Of a stretch of 64,000 nt of DNA, positions 9,296-18,418 are shown in pieces. Within the stretch, counting starts at the first letter, position 1, and every line of letters starts with the position of its first letter. The notes under the pieces were generated by a model. The model searched no databases, was not told the origin of the DNA, and saw nothing but the letters and a program-made list of their open reading frames with translations. The position numbers and the translations under genes were made by a program. This DNA is from Silanimonas sp021297925 (GTDB lineage Bacteria > Pseudomonadota > Gammaproteobacteria > Xanthomonadales > Xanthomonadaceae): NCBI GenBank assembly GCA_027532825.1, contig JAPZTL010000001.1, positions 1 through 64,000 on the forward strand. The letters are read 5' to 3'.

Positions 9296-12158
9296 ATTCC
9301 TGCTCCCAGAGCACGTTATTGACCTTGTACTCGACCCTTGTGTCCGAGTTGCTCCCAGGGAAGCTGATGCCGAAGGCCACCACCGGAACCTCCGCTTCAA
9401 GCATTCCGCCGGCCTTCTTGGGGTCAAGGACATAAAGGATCAGGAGACCCCGCTCCGGATGAGGCGGCACACCGGGAGCACCGTGACCTCGGACGTCGCG
9501 AATAGCGGGCCCTGACGGCTGCGTAGGCTCCTTGCTTGATGTCGCATCCTGTGCGTCAGGCTTTTTTGAACGCTTTGTCAGTTCAAGCGCGGCCTGCCAC
9601 TGGGCCATGTCCAGATCAATCGATTCGTCCTTTGGATCAAGCAAAACACCAATTGCATACCGATCATGAAGATCGGCATTGCCCTCGCGCTTCGCCATGT
9701 TGACGATGACTCCGGGTGCAATCTCGTAAGGCTCCCCTTTCTGAATGCCGACAAGCGCAACTGTCCACTCAGTCAATTCCCGCCTTGAAGACATCGCGCG
9801 GATGAACTCGGCAATCACAAGACTGTTGACCCGATGAGCATCCGGATGTGTCTTGGTGCTCTCCATGAACTCTGCAACCATCTCACTGGGCACATGCCTC
9901 CAGACGCTGGCGGTCCACTTATGGCGCTCTGACCCCCGATCACGCTCAGGATCAATCTCTATCGGGGTACCCAGCGATGCGATGAACCTCTTCGCAGCAT
10001 CCAAGTTTTCTTGAAGCTCTTTTTTGCGACGAAAAAGGGATACAGACTGGAGAAGTTGTCCGCTGTAGGAAACCAATAGACTCCTCGCCGCCCTCATCTT
10101 CACTTGCGATGTCACCATCAAGACGGAATGCGATTGAACCTTGAGACCGTACTCACGCGGCGTGGCCCCGGAACTCGCCATTAGATCGAACTCCTCGCGA
10201 AGCTCTGTCGCAGCGTCGGTAATATGGCCGAACCAGTTCACGAGCTCGGACGTTGTGTACAGACGACAGAGATCCAAGTAGCCGTGGCGATATCCAAACC
10301 AACGCCCCATTTGCATGAGCGTGTCGTACATCTTTGATGCGCGCAAAAAGTAGCTGGTGCACAGACCTTCAAGAGTGAGGCCTCGTGCGAGCTTGTCACC
10401 GCCGATTGCGATCACCTTCAAGCCCTTGCCCTCATTCTTGTCGTAATCGAGGATGTCCTTTGCACTCCCATTGATTGTGCGCACCTCGATGTCCTGAAGA
10501 ACGTCGGGGAGTACGGAGGAAATCGAAGCCCACTGGAACTCCCCCTGCTCGGGAACAAGCCCAATCTTTTCGACCTGAATGGTCGTAGGGACAAAGTCCG
10601 TCTCCCATTGCACCTTGAGCCGATCCAGCAAAGATTGGTGATCAATCTTCCGTGTCAGCCGCTGCTTCAAGTGCCGAACGTACTCGTCGATCTGGATGTG
10701 GACTTCTCTCTGGACGACAGTGAAGCGTGTCACATGGACAAGCATAGAACTGTGTTCACGCCCTTGCCCTCGAAGGTGGCGGATCGCGCACGCAAGAACA
10801 AATGATTCAATGGCACTCCTCAAGCTTGGCGGGAGCGCCTCTTCAGCACTCCACCTAGGGATATGACCATTGGAATGCTTGTGCGGCATCCATCCAGATG
10901 TCCCGTCAGCCGTTGCATAGTCGCTGACATCGCGGATCAGCGGAACAACCGACCTGCGCCCGTGTGCTGACGCACTCCCGAAGATCGTGGCGGGCCCAAC
11001 ATAGTTCGACGGTGCTGCCAGGTTCTGGATGAATGCGGAAGGAAAAAGATCCGGCCCTTCCTGCCGTGTTTCCCCTCGCTCGTGGATGAAGATATTCGCG
11101 AAAGGAGTTGCCGTGTATCCGACGTATGCCGATCGAGAGAACGAGTGCAGAATTCGTCGGATGAGCTTGTTGATGACCGTCGGGTTGTGCTCGTCATCCG
11201 GCCTTCCTGTCTCGGGATCAAATACTTGCTCTTGCGTATCGACCGATGCGTGATCTGCCTCGTCATCGATGACCAGGAGGGGAAGCTTTGTTACCACCTT
11301 CTTTACGCGCGGAATAGGGTCGCTTGATCCCGTCGAATCGTCGTCTGGTCGCTGTGTATCTGCGACATGGTTCTGAATCCATCGAAGCAGCTCGCTGAGT
11401 ACGGACTTGTTCTTCTTGACGACAAACAGCCAAGGCCGCTGTTCGGGGGAAATGGCAAGATGCTTTGCAACGCGCTTGCCAAAGTCGCCAGTATTCAGTC
11501 GTGTCGTAGCACAGTTCGGATATATGGCTTGATCAGAATCGATTTCGCCAACTCCGACAGGCTTCAAGGGATCTCGAAAGCTTGTGTCGTATCCGAGAAA
11601 CCCTTCCTCAAGTCGAATCTGAGTCTGCGAACGGAGATTGTTGTGCAATCCAGCGAGAACGATGATCACTTTGTACTGCGCATCAGCAGCCTTGCACACC
11701 AAGCCTGTGTAGTGGCTTGTCTTTCCTGATTGAACGTGCCCGACGACTAGTCCACGCCTATCCCATGGACCTGCGCGCAGTGGGTCTTCGAGCATTCCAA
11801 GAACTTTGTCCGTGGACGAATCGAGCGCGTCCACCGCCCGCCAGGAGAGCTTCTTCTCGAGCAACTCCCTGTAGCGCTGCCAGTACAACCAACTCCGCTT
11901 TCGGGCTGAATCCAACCACGGGATATGGCCAGCATCGCTGACCATCGTCACGTCCTCCCCCACCCACAGACTAAAGCGACGGATCAATTCATCGGACACC
12001 GCGCTCCGATCGAGTCCGGCGCCCCACTTGGGATTCATTGCTAGAACAAGCTCAATCTTCTGATCAATGAGGGCTGGAGTAATTGATGCTTCATCAACCT
12101 CATCAACAAGAAGCTCCTGAACGAGCTTGACGATACGAATATCGGTCGTGGTCAACAT
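9279..12158 (-). CDS. Z1-domain ATPase (helicase-like), restriction-associated
   Basis: 959 residues. The N-terminal third contains a P-loop, VVGHVQSGKTSHY (about residues 138-150), and further on LLVIDDEADHAS as Walker B, typical of superfamily II-like enzymes carrying the Z1 domain. YVGYTATPFANIF and AIGGDKLARGLTLEGL correspond to later helicase motifs, and QMGRWFGYRHGYLDLCRLY to the conserved Z1 segment. The family is predicted to move on or remodel DNA within multi-gene restriction systems. It starts 5 bp after the GHKL gene stop and overlaps the next gene by 17 bp, so stoichiometric expression of the ATPase, helicase and nuclease is likely. The protein is complete by motif content and length. 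Confidence 0.92.
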   Translation of the reverse strand: MLTTTDIRIVKLVQELLVDEVDEASITPALIDQKIELVLAMNPKWGAGLDRSAVSDELIRRFSLWVGEDVTMVSDAGHIPWLDSARKRSWLYWQRYRELLEKKLSWRAVDALDSSTDKVLGMLEDPLRAGPWDRRGLVVGHVQSGKTSHYTGLVCKAADAQYKVIIVLAGLHNNLRSQTQIRLEEGFLGYDTSFRDPLKPVGVGEIDSDQAIYPNCATTRLNTGDFGKRVAKHLAISPEQRPWLFVVKKNKSVLSELLRWIQNHVADTQRPDDDSTGSSDPIPRVKKVVTKLPLLVIDDEADHASVDTQEQVFDPETGRPDDEHNPTVINKLIRRILHSFSRSAYVGYTATPFANIFIHERGETRQEGPDLFPSAFIQNLAAPSNYVGPATIFGSASAHGRRSVVPLIRDVSDYATADGTSGWMPHKHSNGHIPRWSAEEALPPSLRSAIESFVLACAIRHLRGQGREHSSMLVHVTRFTVVQREVHIQIDEYVRHLKQRLTRKIDHQSLLDRLKVQWETDFVPTTIQVEKIGLVPEQGEFQWASISSVLPDVLQDIEVRTINGSAKDILDYDKNEGKGLKVIAIGGDKLARGLTLEGLCTSYFLRASKMYDTLMQMGRWFGYRHGYLDLCRLYTTSELVNWFGHITDAATELREEFDLMASSGATPREYGLKVQSHSVLMVTSQVKMRAARSLLVSYSGQLLQSVSLFRRKKELQENLDAAKRFIASLGTPIEIDPERDRGSERHKWTASVWRHVPSEMVAEFMESTKTHPDAHRVNSLVIAEFIRAMSSRRELTEWTVALVGIQKGEPYEIAPGVIVNMAKREGNADLHDRYAIGVLLDPKDESIDLDMAQWQAALELTKRSKKPDAQDATSSKEPTQPSGPAIRDVRGHGAPGVPPHPERGLLILYVLDPKKAGGMLEAEVPVVAFGISFPGSNSDTRVEYKVNNVLWEQEYASSE

Positions 12159-12163
12159 GAGGG

Positions 12164-13675
12164 TTACTCTCCTTGTTCTGTTCCCATGTCAGGGAGTGCG
12201 TTCACCAGGCCCGGATAGAGGTTGAACGGTTCCATGCTCAGGAGCTGCCTTCGAGCGCTCTCTGAGGAAAGCCCCTTACGCAGCACCATGTTCCGGTAGA
12301 GGACATCGAGCACTTTTTGGACCTCAGCTGGTGGCTGTTCCGCGAATCCTGTTCTCGGAGTCTCAGCTCTCTCTGCCGTATCTAGCCAAATTCGCTGTAC
12401 AGGAATCGTCTCCTCCAAAACACGCAGCATTGCTTCAATGCGCGGCACCATTTCGCCGGCCTCATCGAGAACCGCTCTTACGGCAGGATGATTGCGCTGG
12501 ACTCGATAACGAATCCCTCCGACGAAGTGATCGGCCGTCCACGCCTCGGAAAGCGACTCGTTATGCCCACGCCGAATCGGCTGGCCACGGTGTGCGAAAA
12601 CACGCCTCGCCCTTTCCCGAATGTCTTCAGCGAGCCGCATGACGCCTTCGCGAACGGAGACGGGGGGACGTGCGGACGACTTTCGGATATCGATCTTCCA
12701 TTCCGCGTCCGCGCTGTTGGGGATGTCGAGGCGTATGCGTGCAAGGCGATACGGCTCTTCTTTGGTCCAAGGACGCCCCCTACCCAGACCAAGCCAACTC
12801 CCCGCAAGAAGAAGTCGCTGATTTCGGTAAACATAGAATCCCTGCTGCGCAGTCCACCCATCGGGACCTGCCGCAAGCTCGAATTCCTTTGCGTCGAGCC
12901 GATCCTTGTGCGGAAGCACAAATCCCTGAAGAGCAATGCTGCCACTCGAACTTTCAATTGCGACAGGTGGAGAGGACCACGTGGCAGGGTGCTGGCTCAA
13001 GAACGGGTCCCAAGGGTCAATTTGCTTCCCGTTAATCGTGATCTGTAGTCGTCTGCGAGACCCGCCGAGGTAGCGATGAAAGACCATCGAAAGATGGCGC
13101 TCCACCCGATCAATGAGGTTAAGAAAGTCCTGTTCAGTTGCCCCTTGGGTAACGACACGATCAAGCACCTCCCAGAGGACGATGGTGCCCGTTGGCTGCT
13201 TTCGCGGTGCAGCGATTCGCTGCTCTGAACCCGGTGAAGGGCCTTCAAGCAATTCCCATTCGCCGCTTTTCTCGGCGGCAATCACGTCAAGATCCCAACG
13301 CAGGCAGGTGGACTCAAACTCTGTCCAACTAAAGACGGTCAATCGCCGGCACTGCGAGAATGAGGCAGTCTTTAGCCCCATCCCAAAGCGGCCAAGATCA
13401 GCTTCATTGCGCCTGTGAAGTGGGTTTCGGTCGCCGAGGCGCATAGCGCTCTCGAGGGTTGAGTCGCTCATTCCAACCCCGTTATCGATGACGGAGATCC
13501 AGCTGTCCTTCGCGGCCCATCCAAAGCAAACGTCGACCCGGCTTGCACCCGCCGAGATGCTGTTGTCGATGATGTCTGCGAGCGCGGTCCCTGTCGTGTA
13601 TCCGAGGCCTCGCAATGATTCAATCATTGCATCAGCGCGCGGTGGAACACGGCGTCGTCCTGAGCTTGATGTCAT
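12164..13675 (-). CDS. GHKL (MutL/MORC/Hsp90-like) ATPase, restriction-associated
   Basis: 503 residues. The N-terminal GHKL ATPase fold is shown by the N box TALADIIDNSISAGA (about residues 30-44), the G1 box VIDNGVGM and the G2 box GRFGMGLKTASFSQ. The C-terminal half is unlike MutL and is probably a transducer plus a subfamily-specific region. Such ATPases form ATP-operated clamps; MutL-like members in restriction operons were described by comparative genomics (Iyer, Abhiman and Aravind, 2008). The ATG overlaps the TGA of the upstream sigma-factor gene (ATGA), giving tight coupling. Likely role: ATP-dependent clamp or switch that works with the Z1 protein; this is inference. Confidence 0.92.
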   Translation of the reverse strand: MTSSSGRRRVPPRADAMIESLRGLGYTTGTALADIIDNSISAGASRVDVCFGWAAKDSWISVIDNGVGMSDSTLESAMRLGDRNPLHRRNEADLGRFGMGLKTASFSQCRRLTVFSWTEFESTCLRWDLDVIAAEKSGEWELLEGPSPGSEQRIAAPRKQPTGTIVLWEVLDRVVTQGATEQDFLNLIDRVERHLSMVFHRYLGGSRRRLQITINGKQIDPWDPFLSQHPATWSSPPVAIESSSGSIALQGFVLPHKDRLDAKEFELAAGPDGWTAQQGFYVYRNQRLLLAGSWLGLGRGRPWTKEEPYRLARIRLDIPNSADAEWKIDIRKSSARPPVSVREGVMRLAEDIRERARRVFAHRGQPIRRGHNESLSEAWTADHFVGGIRYRVQRNHPAVRAVLDEAGEMVPRIEAMLRVLEETIPVQRIWLDTAERAETPRTGFAEQPPAEVQKVLDVLYRNMVLRKGLSSESARRQLLSMEPFNLYPGLVNALPDMGTEQGE

Positions 13676-15801
13676 TCCGGGGCCGCCTCCGGCGCCTTCA
13701 TATCTGCAAGTCCAATGAACGGGCGAAGCAGTTCAGCGGTTGATGGCCGCCTAAGTTTTATCATCGCCTTGTACTCAAGCTGACGAATCCGTTCTCGCGT
13801 AACGCCGAACTGCTGGCCAACTTCTTCGAGCGTCTTGGATTCACCATCTTCCAACCCGAATCGCGCAATTAGCACCTTCGCCTCCTTGTCCTTGATGGTT
13901 GCCAATGCGCTTCGAAGTGTCCGCCGGAGGCATGCAAAGGTCGCGAGCTTGTCGGCCTCTGCTTCTTCGTCTTTCACGCCCAGGACTTCGGCGATGACTC
14001 TTGGGTCATCATCCCAAAGCGTTGCGTTTGCGATGGAGAGAACCTTGCGGACCCCAGCTTCATCGATTCCGGATTTCGAACCGATTTCCTCAATGGACGG
14101 GCTGATAGATCCGCTTGCCTCCAAGGATCTGATCGCATGCTCCACCTTGTTCATTCGCTCGCGCATGTGAACAGGCACCCGTATAGTGAATCCGACGTCA
14201 GCGATTGCGCGAGAGATTGCCTGACGAATCCACCAAGTCGCATATGTGGAGAACTTGAACCCGCGCCTGTAGTCGAACTTCTCAGTGGCGCGCATGAGGC
14301 CGATGCATCCCTCTTGAATCAGATCCATGAGGGGAATTCCGCTGCCCATGTATCGCTTGGCAATAGAGATAACGAGCCTGTAGTTCCCCTCCATGATTTT
14401 CTCGTGCAGCGCTCGAACTGACTCGAGTTGCGCCGAAACGTCGCAATCGGTTTCGCCGCGATCCTTAAGCTCCTGGGCAAGCAAGCGAATGAAGGCGGCA
14501 GTCGGCTCGAGCGCGGCCAACTGGTTTCGCAGCTCAAGAGCCGCCCCCGCCGACCTTGCCGAATTACATGCCAACTTCTTTAGGAGATCCAACCGCTTTG
14601 TGAAGACATCAAGCCCTCCTAAATCGTGACTCTGTTCCTCGCGAATGTCGTATACAGCGTCCTGCTCACTAGCCTCATCGAGTTCCGACGGACTATCCGA
14701 AGGCATCTCGGACTCGACGAGCCTCGTCAGACCGGAGGACGATCGAAGACGCTTCGCGATTGAGGTTGCCAAATCGATGGCCGCCCCGAGCCCAGCCGAC
14801 GATGAAGCAATGATGTTGATCGCCCCCTGTATCTCCTCCTCGACCTTGCTGCCTATTTGCTGCTCGTCCTCACGAGTGAGGAGCTTCTTTGATCGGATTT
14901 CGGCAATAAACCTAGCGAGAGGATCATTACGCCTCGAAGAGAGATCTTCGAGATGGATGAGGGCCTCGTCGATTGCCGCAGCATCTTCGTCCGAGATCTC
15001 ACGCTCAAGATCAGGGATTAGCCACTGCTCCTCATCGTCATCAATTACGGCGCCGAGATCGCCAAGCACGCGCGACAAATGATCGATCAGCTCGTGGTCG
15101 TGTCCTCCATCGTCGCGGCCACCACCGATCAGGAGCCGTTGATTGGCAACGATTCCGTACTCGATCGCGTCGGCGAACAGCGTCTCCAGTAGTCGTCTGT
15201 CGTCCGGATCGGCTGAGTAGAACCTCCTGCGGTTGTACGCCGCATCCGGCAGGTCGATGTCAACGTCGATCCAATCCTCATCAAGATCGATCGCGTCATG
15301 TGTTCCGATACGCACTTGAAGTTCGATCGAACTTCTCTTGCACTCCGCATCATTCTCGGGAACGCGAGTTGGCTCTTCTGCCTCCCAGTCCCCAAGAAAG
15401 GACCCCTCATCGGCATGTGGTTCCACAACAACGGATTTGTTTTCATGCGGATCCGGAGTCACTTCTCTTTCTGGTGATAACGTCGCTTCCTCATTGACGC
15501 CACGGCCGATTGACTGAAGAGGGCCACCCAGATCGTTTCGGCCGGCCGCCGTCGCAAAATGCAGTGCGGCGCGCCAGTCACCATCTTCTGCATTCGCATC
15601 AGCGCCTTTTTCAATCAATAGGGCGCACAGATCGCGATGACCTTTTTGAGCCGCGATCATGAGCGGCGTTCTGCCCATGCCGTCACGACAGTTGATCGTC
15701 CTCCCGCTATTCAAATGGGCCGTCACGGTTTCGATGTCGCCGTGCAGTAGCGCCAGTCGAAGCAGTGGAGGCATCAAGCCCGCATTACGAATTGCACTCA
15801 T
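13672..15801 (-). CDS. RpoD-like sigma-70 factor with N-terminal ankyrin repeats
   Basis: 709 residues. Ankyrin repeats occupy about residues 10-100 (GMGRTPLMIAAQKGHRDL, LIEKGADANAED). Residues about 205-260 resemble sigma region 1.1 loosely, and KKLLTREDEQQIGSKVEE (about 305-322) matches region 1.2. Region 2 is clear: NYRLVISIAKRYMGSGIPL, LIQEGCIGLMRATEKFDYR, then FKFSTYATWWIRQAISRAI (about 473-533). Region 3 starts with IRVPVHMRERMNKV. Region 4 is SKTLEEVGQQFGVTRERIRQ (about 655-674), nearly the housekeeping -35-binding helix. It thus looks able to recognise ordinary promoters. It sits between the methylase and the GHKL ATPase, overlaps the latter by 4 bp and starts 144 bp after the methylase. 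The ankyrin part could bind a partner protein. Its role, whether operon-specific transcription or host reprogramming, is unknown; no such member of this operon type is known to me. Confidence 0.93.
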   Translation of the reverse strand: MSAIRNAGLMPPLLRLALLHGDIETVTAHLNSGRTINCRDGMGRTPLMIAAQKGHRDLCALLIEKGADANAEDGDWRAALHFATAAGRNDLGGPLQSIGRGVNEEATLSPEREVTPDPHENKSVVVEPHADEGSFLGDWEAEEPTRVPENDAECKRSSIELQVRIGTHDAIDLDEDWIDVDIDLPDAAYNRRRFYSADPDDRRLLETLFADAIEYGIVANQRLLIGGGRDDGGHDHELIDHLSRVLGDLGAVIDDDEEQWLIPDLEREISDEDAAAIDEALIHLEDLSSRRNDPLARFIAEIRSKKLLTREDEQQIGSKVEEEIQGAINIIASSSAGLGAAIDLATSIAKRLRSSSGLTRLVESEMPSDSPSELDEASEQDAVYDIREEQSHDLGGLDVFTKRLDLLKKLACNSARSAGAALELRNQLAALEPTAAFIRLLAQELKDRGETDCDVSAQLESVRALHEKIMEGNYRLVISIAKRYMGSGIPLMDLIQEGCIGLMRATEKFDYRRGFKFSTYATWWIRQAISRAIADVGFTIRVPVHMRERMNKVEHAIRSLEASGSISPSIEEIGSKSGIDEAGVRKVLSIANATLWDDDPRVIAEVLGVKDEEAEADKLATFACLRRTLRSALATIKDKEAKVLIARFGLEDGESKTLEEVGQQFGVTRERIRQLEYKAMIKLRRPSTAELLRPFIGLADMKAPEAAPE

Positions 15802-15945
15802 AGGTAACGGCAGCGCGGGGAAGGAAGCACGACCATAGCTGCTCGATGCCGCGATGGACGGAACTCCACCCGAGCAGACAATTCCTCTTTCTTATGCCAG
15901 CGCATAGTCGCTACATCTCATCCTTGAGGCCATCCCCACACTTTC

Positions 15946-17589
15946 TTATTTGAGTATTGACCAAACCACTTCCGCGATTTGGCGAGCGAGGACTGGCGGA
16001 ACGGCGTTGCCCACCTGGACGAACTGTTGGGTTCGATTCCCAAGGAAAAGATAGTCATCCGGGAATGTCTGCAGCCGCGCAGCTTCCCTCACAGTCAGGC
16101 TTCGGCACTGTGAAGGGTCCCAGTGGATGAACGCGTGTCCATCCTTCGAGAGATGGCTGGTCACGGTGCTTGAAGGCCTGTTCTTCAACTGCACACGGAA
16201 GCGATCAGCGAAGTCTCCGCTCTCCCAGTTAGCGTGATCAGGCGCGAGCTTTCGAGGAATCTCCGCACTCGATGGTGAACGGCCGTATTCAAGGGCGTAT
16301 GCGGAACAGTAGAGGTATCGCCCAAGGTCAGCCTCCATGTGGCCACGCGTTTCGTGGTTGAGCAGAGGGAGGGGCTCGCCCCCTTGCTTGGCCTGATATG
16401 ACGAGGTGAATGACGTGCTCGATCGATGCAGCGTGTGACCGCCTTCGATTCCCGCAAGTCTTTCTCGTAACGGTTGGGATTGCGCCCCAAGGGATTTAAG
16501 CACGCGAAGCTTCTGCCGCTCGAATGCCTCTCGCCATGCCGTCGCATCGTCTGGCTGGCGACTTAGCCCACTTCGCAGCCGTGGGAGTCCTTGCAGAGCC
16601 TCGGCGACGGTGACGCTCGCTTCTGCAGCGAGCAATCTCCCTGCGGAAACTGCGCGCGTGACGTATTCCTCGCGAACACCCATCAGGATCACCCGATGAC
16701 GCGCCTGCGGAATCCCGTGCACTTCAGAACGGATCACAAACTGTGAAGGATCGTTCGCCGCCTGCTCAGGATTGCGAAGGCCATCGGGTCCCGTATGGAT
16801 GGGGAGGAGGACATATCGATCGTGGGTACCGCCTCGCTTCCCCAGCGCCCGGGACGGATCCCCAAGATCACGCAGGATGTTGGCGAACATGTTTCGCCCA
16901 CCCACAGTGGATGAGAGGATTCCCTTGACGTTCTCCATGATGAAGACATCTGGTTGGAACTGCGCAAGGATTTCGAGGTATTCCCGATAGAGGAAGTGGC
17001 GATGGTCGCCTCGCGTGGCGAATCCCTCCACATTCCTTTGCCGCGCACGCCCGACGAGGGAGTAGGCTTGGCACGGCGGCCCGCCGATCAGCACGAGCTG
17101 GTCAACGCTCTTTCGCACCTCGGTGATCCGTTCGTACAGCTTCCTGTTGTGCCCTGGTTGTCCGAGCGTCAGGTTGAGCGCCTCAGTCTCAGCCTCTTCC
17201 CAGAGAGCTTGGAACGCACCCTTGGCAAAATGCACCTGTGGAGGCTGTGCTGCCCCAGCTGCATGAGCACGGAGGTACTCAAGGTATGACTTGGGCAGCG
17301 CGCCTTCCCGCTCTCGCAGTAGCCTCAGGAATGCACGCAATCGAAGTGTGGAGTGGGCCGACTGCTCCATTTCGGCCGAGACCCCGATCCGAAAAGGGTG
17401 ATGGCCGGGCGTCGCTTCAAAGCTGCTGAAGCCTTCGCCAAGCCCCCCGGGGCCTGCGAAGATGTCGATGATCCCGATGGAGTTGCTGTGGCGCTTGCGT
17501 GCTGACAAGAGGCTGGGTCCGAAGGTGGTCGACGTGATGAGTCCGGAAGGGCGATCAGCGCTGATGTCACGAATCAGGTCTGAGCACAC
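15946..17589 (-). CDS. DNA (cytosine-5-)-methyltransferase
   Basis: 547 residues with the canonical motif order: I, IIDIFAGPGGLGEGF (about 40-54); IV, LIGGPPCQAYS with the catalytic Cys near residue 173; VI, FIMENVKGIL; VIII, IPQARHRVILMG; X, FVQVGNAVPPVLARQIAEV at the C-terminus. It should transfer a methyl group from S-adenosylmethionine to C5 of cytosine in a target site whose sequence cannot be read from here. The first ATG (17589) lies inside the divergent vsr gene (53 bp overlap); a TTG at 17508 just before motif I is an alternative start. It heads the minus-strand operon and would protect host DNA from the downstream nuclease system. Confidence 0.93.
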   Translation of the reverse strand: MCSDLIRDISADRPSGLITSTTFGPSLLSARKRHSNSIGIIDIFAGPGGLGEGFSSFEATPGHHPFRIGVSAEMEQSAHSTLRLRAFLRLLREREGALPKSYLEYLRAHAAGAAQPPQVHFAKGAFQALWEEAETEALNLTLGQPGHNRKLYERITEVRKSVDQLVLIGGPPCQAYSLVGRARQRNVEGFATRGDHRHFLYREYLEILAQFQPDVFIMENVKGILSSTVGGRNMFANILRDLGDPSRALGKRGGTHDRYVLLPIHTGPDGLRNPEQAANDPSQFVIRSEVHGIPQARHRVILMGVREEYVTRAVSAGRLLAAEASVTVAEALQGLPRLRSGLSRQPDDATAWREAFERQKLRVLKSLGAQSQPLRERLAGIEGGHTLHRSSTSFTSSYQAKQGGEPLPLLNHETRGHMEADLGRYLYCSAYALEYGRSPSSAEIPRKLAPDHANWESGDFADRFRVQLKNRPSSTVTSHLSKDGHAFIHWDPSQCRSLTVREAARLQTFPDDYLFLGNRTQQFVQVGNAVPPVLARQIAEVVWSILK

Positions 17590-17971
17590 CCGGCCGGAGT
17601 TGCAGGTACGGCAGTACCTTTGGCGGCAAGGCTTCCGCTATCGGCTTCATGGAACGAAACTCGCCGGAAAGCCGGACGTTGTCCTGCCGAAGTGGCGAGC
17701 CGTCGTTTTCATCCATGGGTGTTTTTGGCACCGGCATGAAGGCTGTCCACTCTTCCGCTTGCCGAAGACACGCCAAGAGTTCTGGGATCAGAAGCTCCGT
17801 GCCAATCAATCGCGGGACAAAGGGTCGATTGCGAAACTGACCGCCGATGGCTGGCGTGTCGCTGTCGTTTGGGAATGCACGCTCAGGAGTGATCCAGCGC
17901 AGAACCTTGAGCAACTTGCGGCTTGGATCCGCAGCGACGAACCGATCATCGAAATCGGGCGAAACGCATAG
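17537..17971 (+). CDS. vsr: Very short patch repair (Vsr) endonuclease
   Basis: 144 residues from ATG 17537; the open frame upstream overlaps the methylase and is not needed. Vsr hallmarks are present: MSRIRSEHTRPELQVRQYL, the catalytic GKPDVVLPKWRAVVFIHG, then the zinc and active-site stretch CFWHRHEGCPLFRLPKTR and FWDQKLRANQSRD. Vsr nicks 5' of T in T:G mismatches produced by deamination of 5-methylcytosine, so its pairing with a divergently transcribed cytosine-5 methylase is the classical arrangement. It converges on the XRE gene. Length and motifs indicate an intact enzyme. Confidence 0.93.
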   Translation: MSPEGRSALMSRIRSEHTRPELQVRQYLWRQGFRYRLHGTKLAGKPDVVLPKWRAVVFIHGCFWHRHEGCPLFRLPKTRQEFWDQKLRANQSRDKGSIAKLTADGWRVAVVWECTLRSDPAQNLEQLAAWIRSDEPIIEIGRNA

Positions 17972-18041
17972 TTGTGCCGATCCTTCGGTCATTTCGTCTA
18001 TATCCGCGGGCTGCGACTTCGCACAATGGATTGGATCGGTC

Positions 18042-18323
18042 TCACGGATTGATACCAAGCTGATCCGCCGCGCCGTCAGGAATGTGCTCGACCAGCTCAT
18101 CAATCCGGCACCGGAAGAAGGTGCACAGTCGATCCAATGCATCGCTCTGGACATTCGCTCCGTGATGATTGGCCATCTTCGAGAGAGTCATCCGGTTCAA
18201 CCCGGTGACTTCAGCGATCTCCTGGATGGTCACTCGCCGGCGCTCCCGGAACTCGAGGTCCGCGATTCGCTCCTTGAGCTTGAATCTTAACACGGGCTGA
18301 ATTCCGATTAGTGGAATAATCAA
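18042..18323 (-). CDS. XRE-family transcriptional regulator
   Basis: 93 residues with a Cro/C1-type helix-turn-helix: RVTIQEIAEVTGLNRMTLSKMAN (about residues 30-52), followed by ALDRLCTFFRCRIDELVEHIPD, the usual family tail. Its start faces the excisionase-integrase promoter across a 95-bp region carrying a perfect inverted repeat, so it may repress mobility genes. It also lies next to the restriction operon and could be its controller. Which target it controls cannot be decided from sequence alone. ATG at 18323; it converges with vsr with a 70-bp gap. Confidence 0.85.
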   Translation of the reverse strand: MIIPLIGIQPVLRFKLKERIADLEFRERRRVTIQEIAEVTGLNRMTLSKMANHHGANVQSDALDRLCTFFRCRIDELVEHIPDGAADQLGINP

Positions 18324-18329
18324 GTGATG

Positions 18330-18357
18330 TTGACAGCGATCAACTGAGTGCTATCTT
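18330..18357 (+). promoter_or_regulatory. Predicted sigma-70 promoter of the excisionase-integrase genes
   Basis: TTGACA (18330-18335) is a perfect -35 box, followed 16 bp later by TATCTT (18352-18357) as a weak -10 box. Transcription would start near 18364, just before the inverted repeat at 18368-18385, and read into the gene at 18419. Confidence 0.5.
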
Positions 18358-18367
18358 CTGAATCGAG

Positions 18368-18385
18368 TGATCATCTAAATGATCA
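18368..18385. promoter_or_regulatory. Perfect inverted repeat, candidate operator
   Basis: TGATCAT-CTAA-ATGATCA is a perfect 7-bp palindrome with a 4-bp spacer, placed right after the predicted start of transcription and between the divergent XRE and excisionase genes. This is where a repressor encoded by the XRE gene would be expected to bind. No experimental support is implied. Confidence 0.5.
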
Positions 18386-18418
18386 TTCGACGCCCATAGA
18401 GAGCATCGGAGGATCCGC

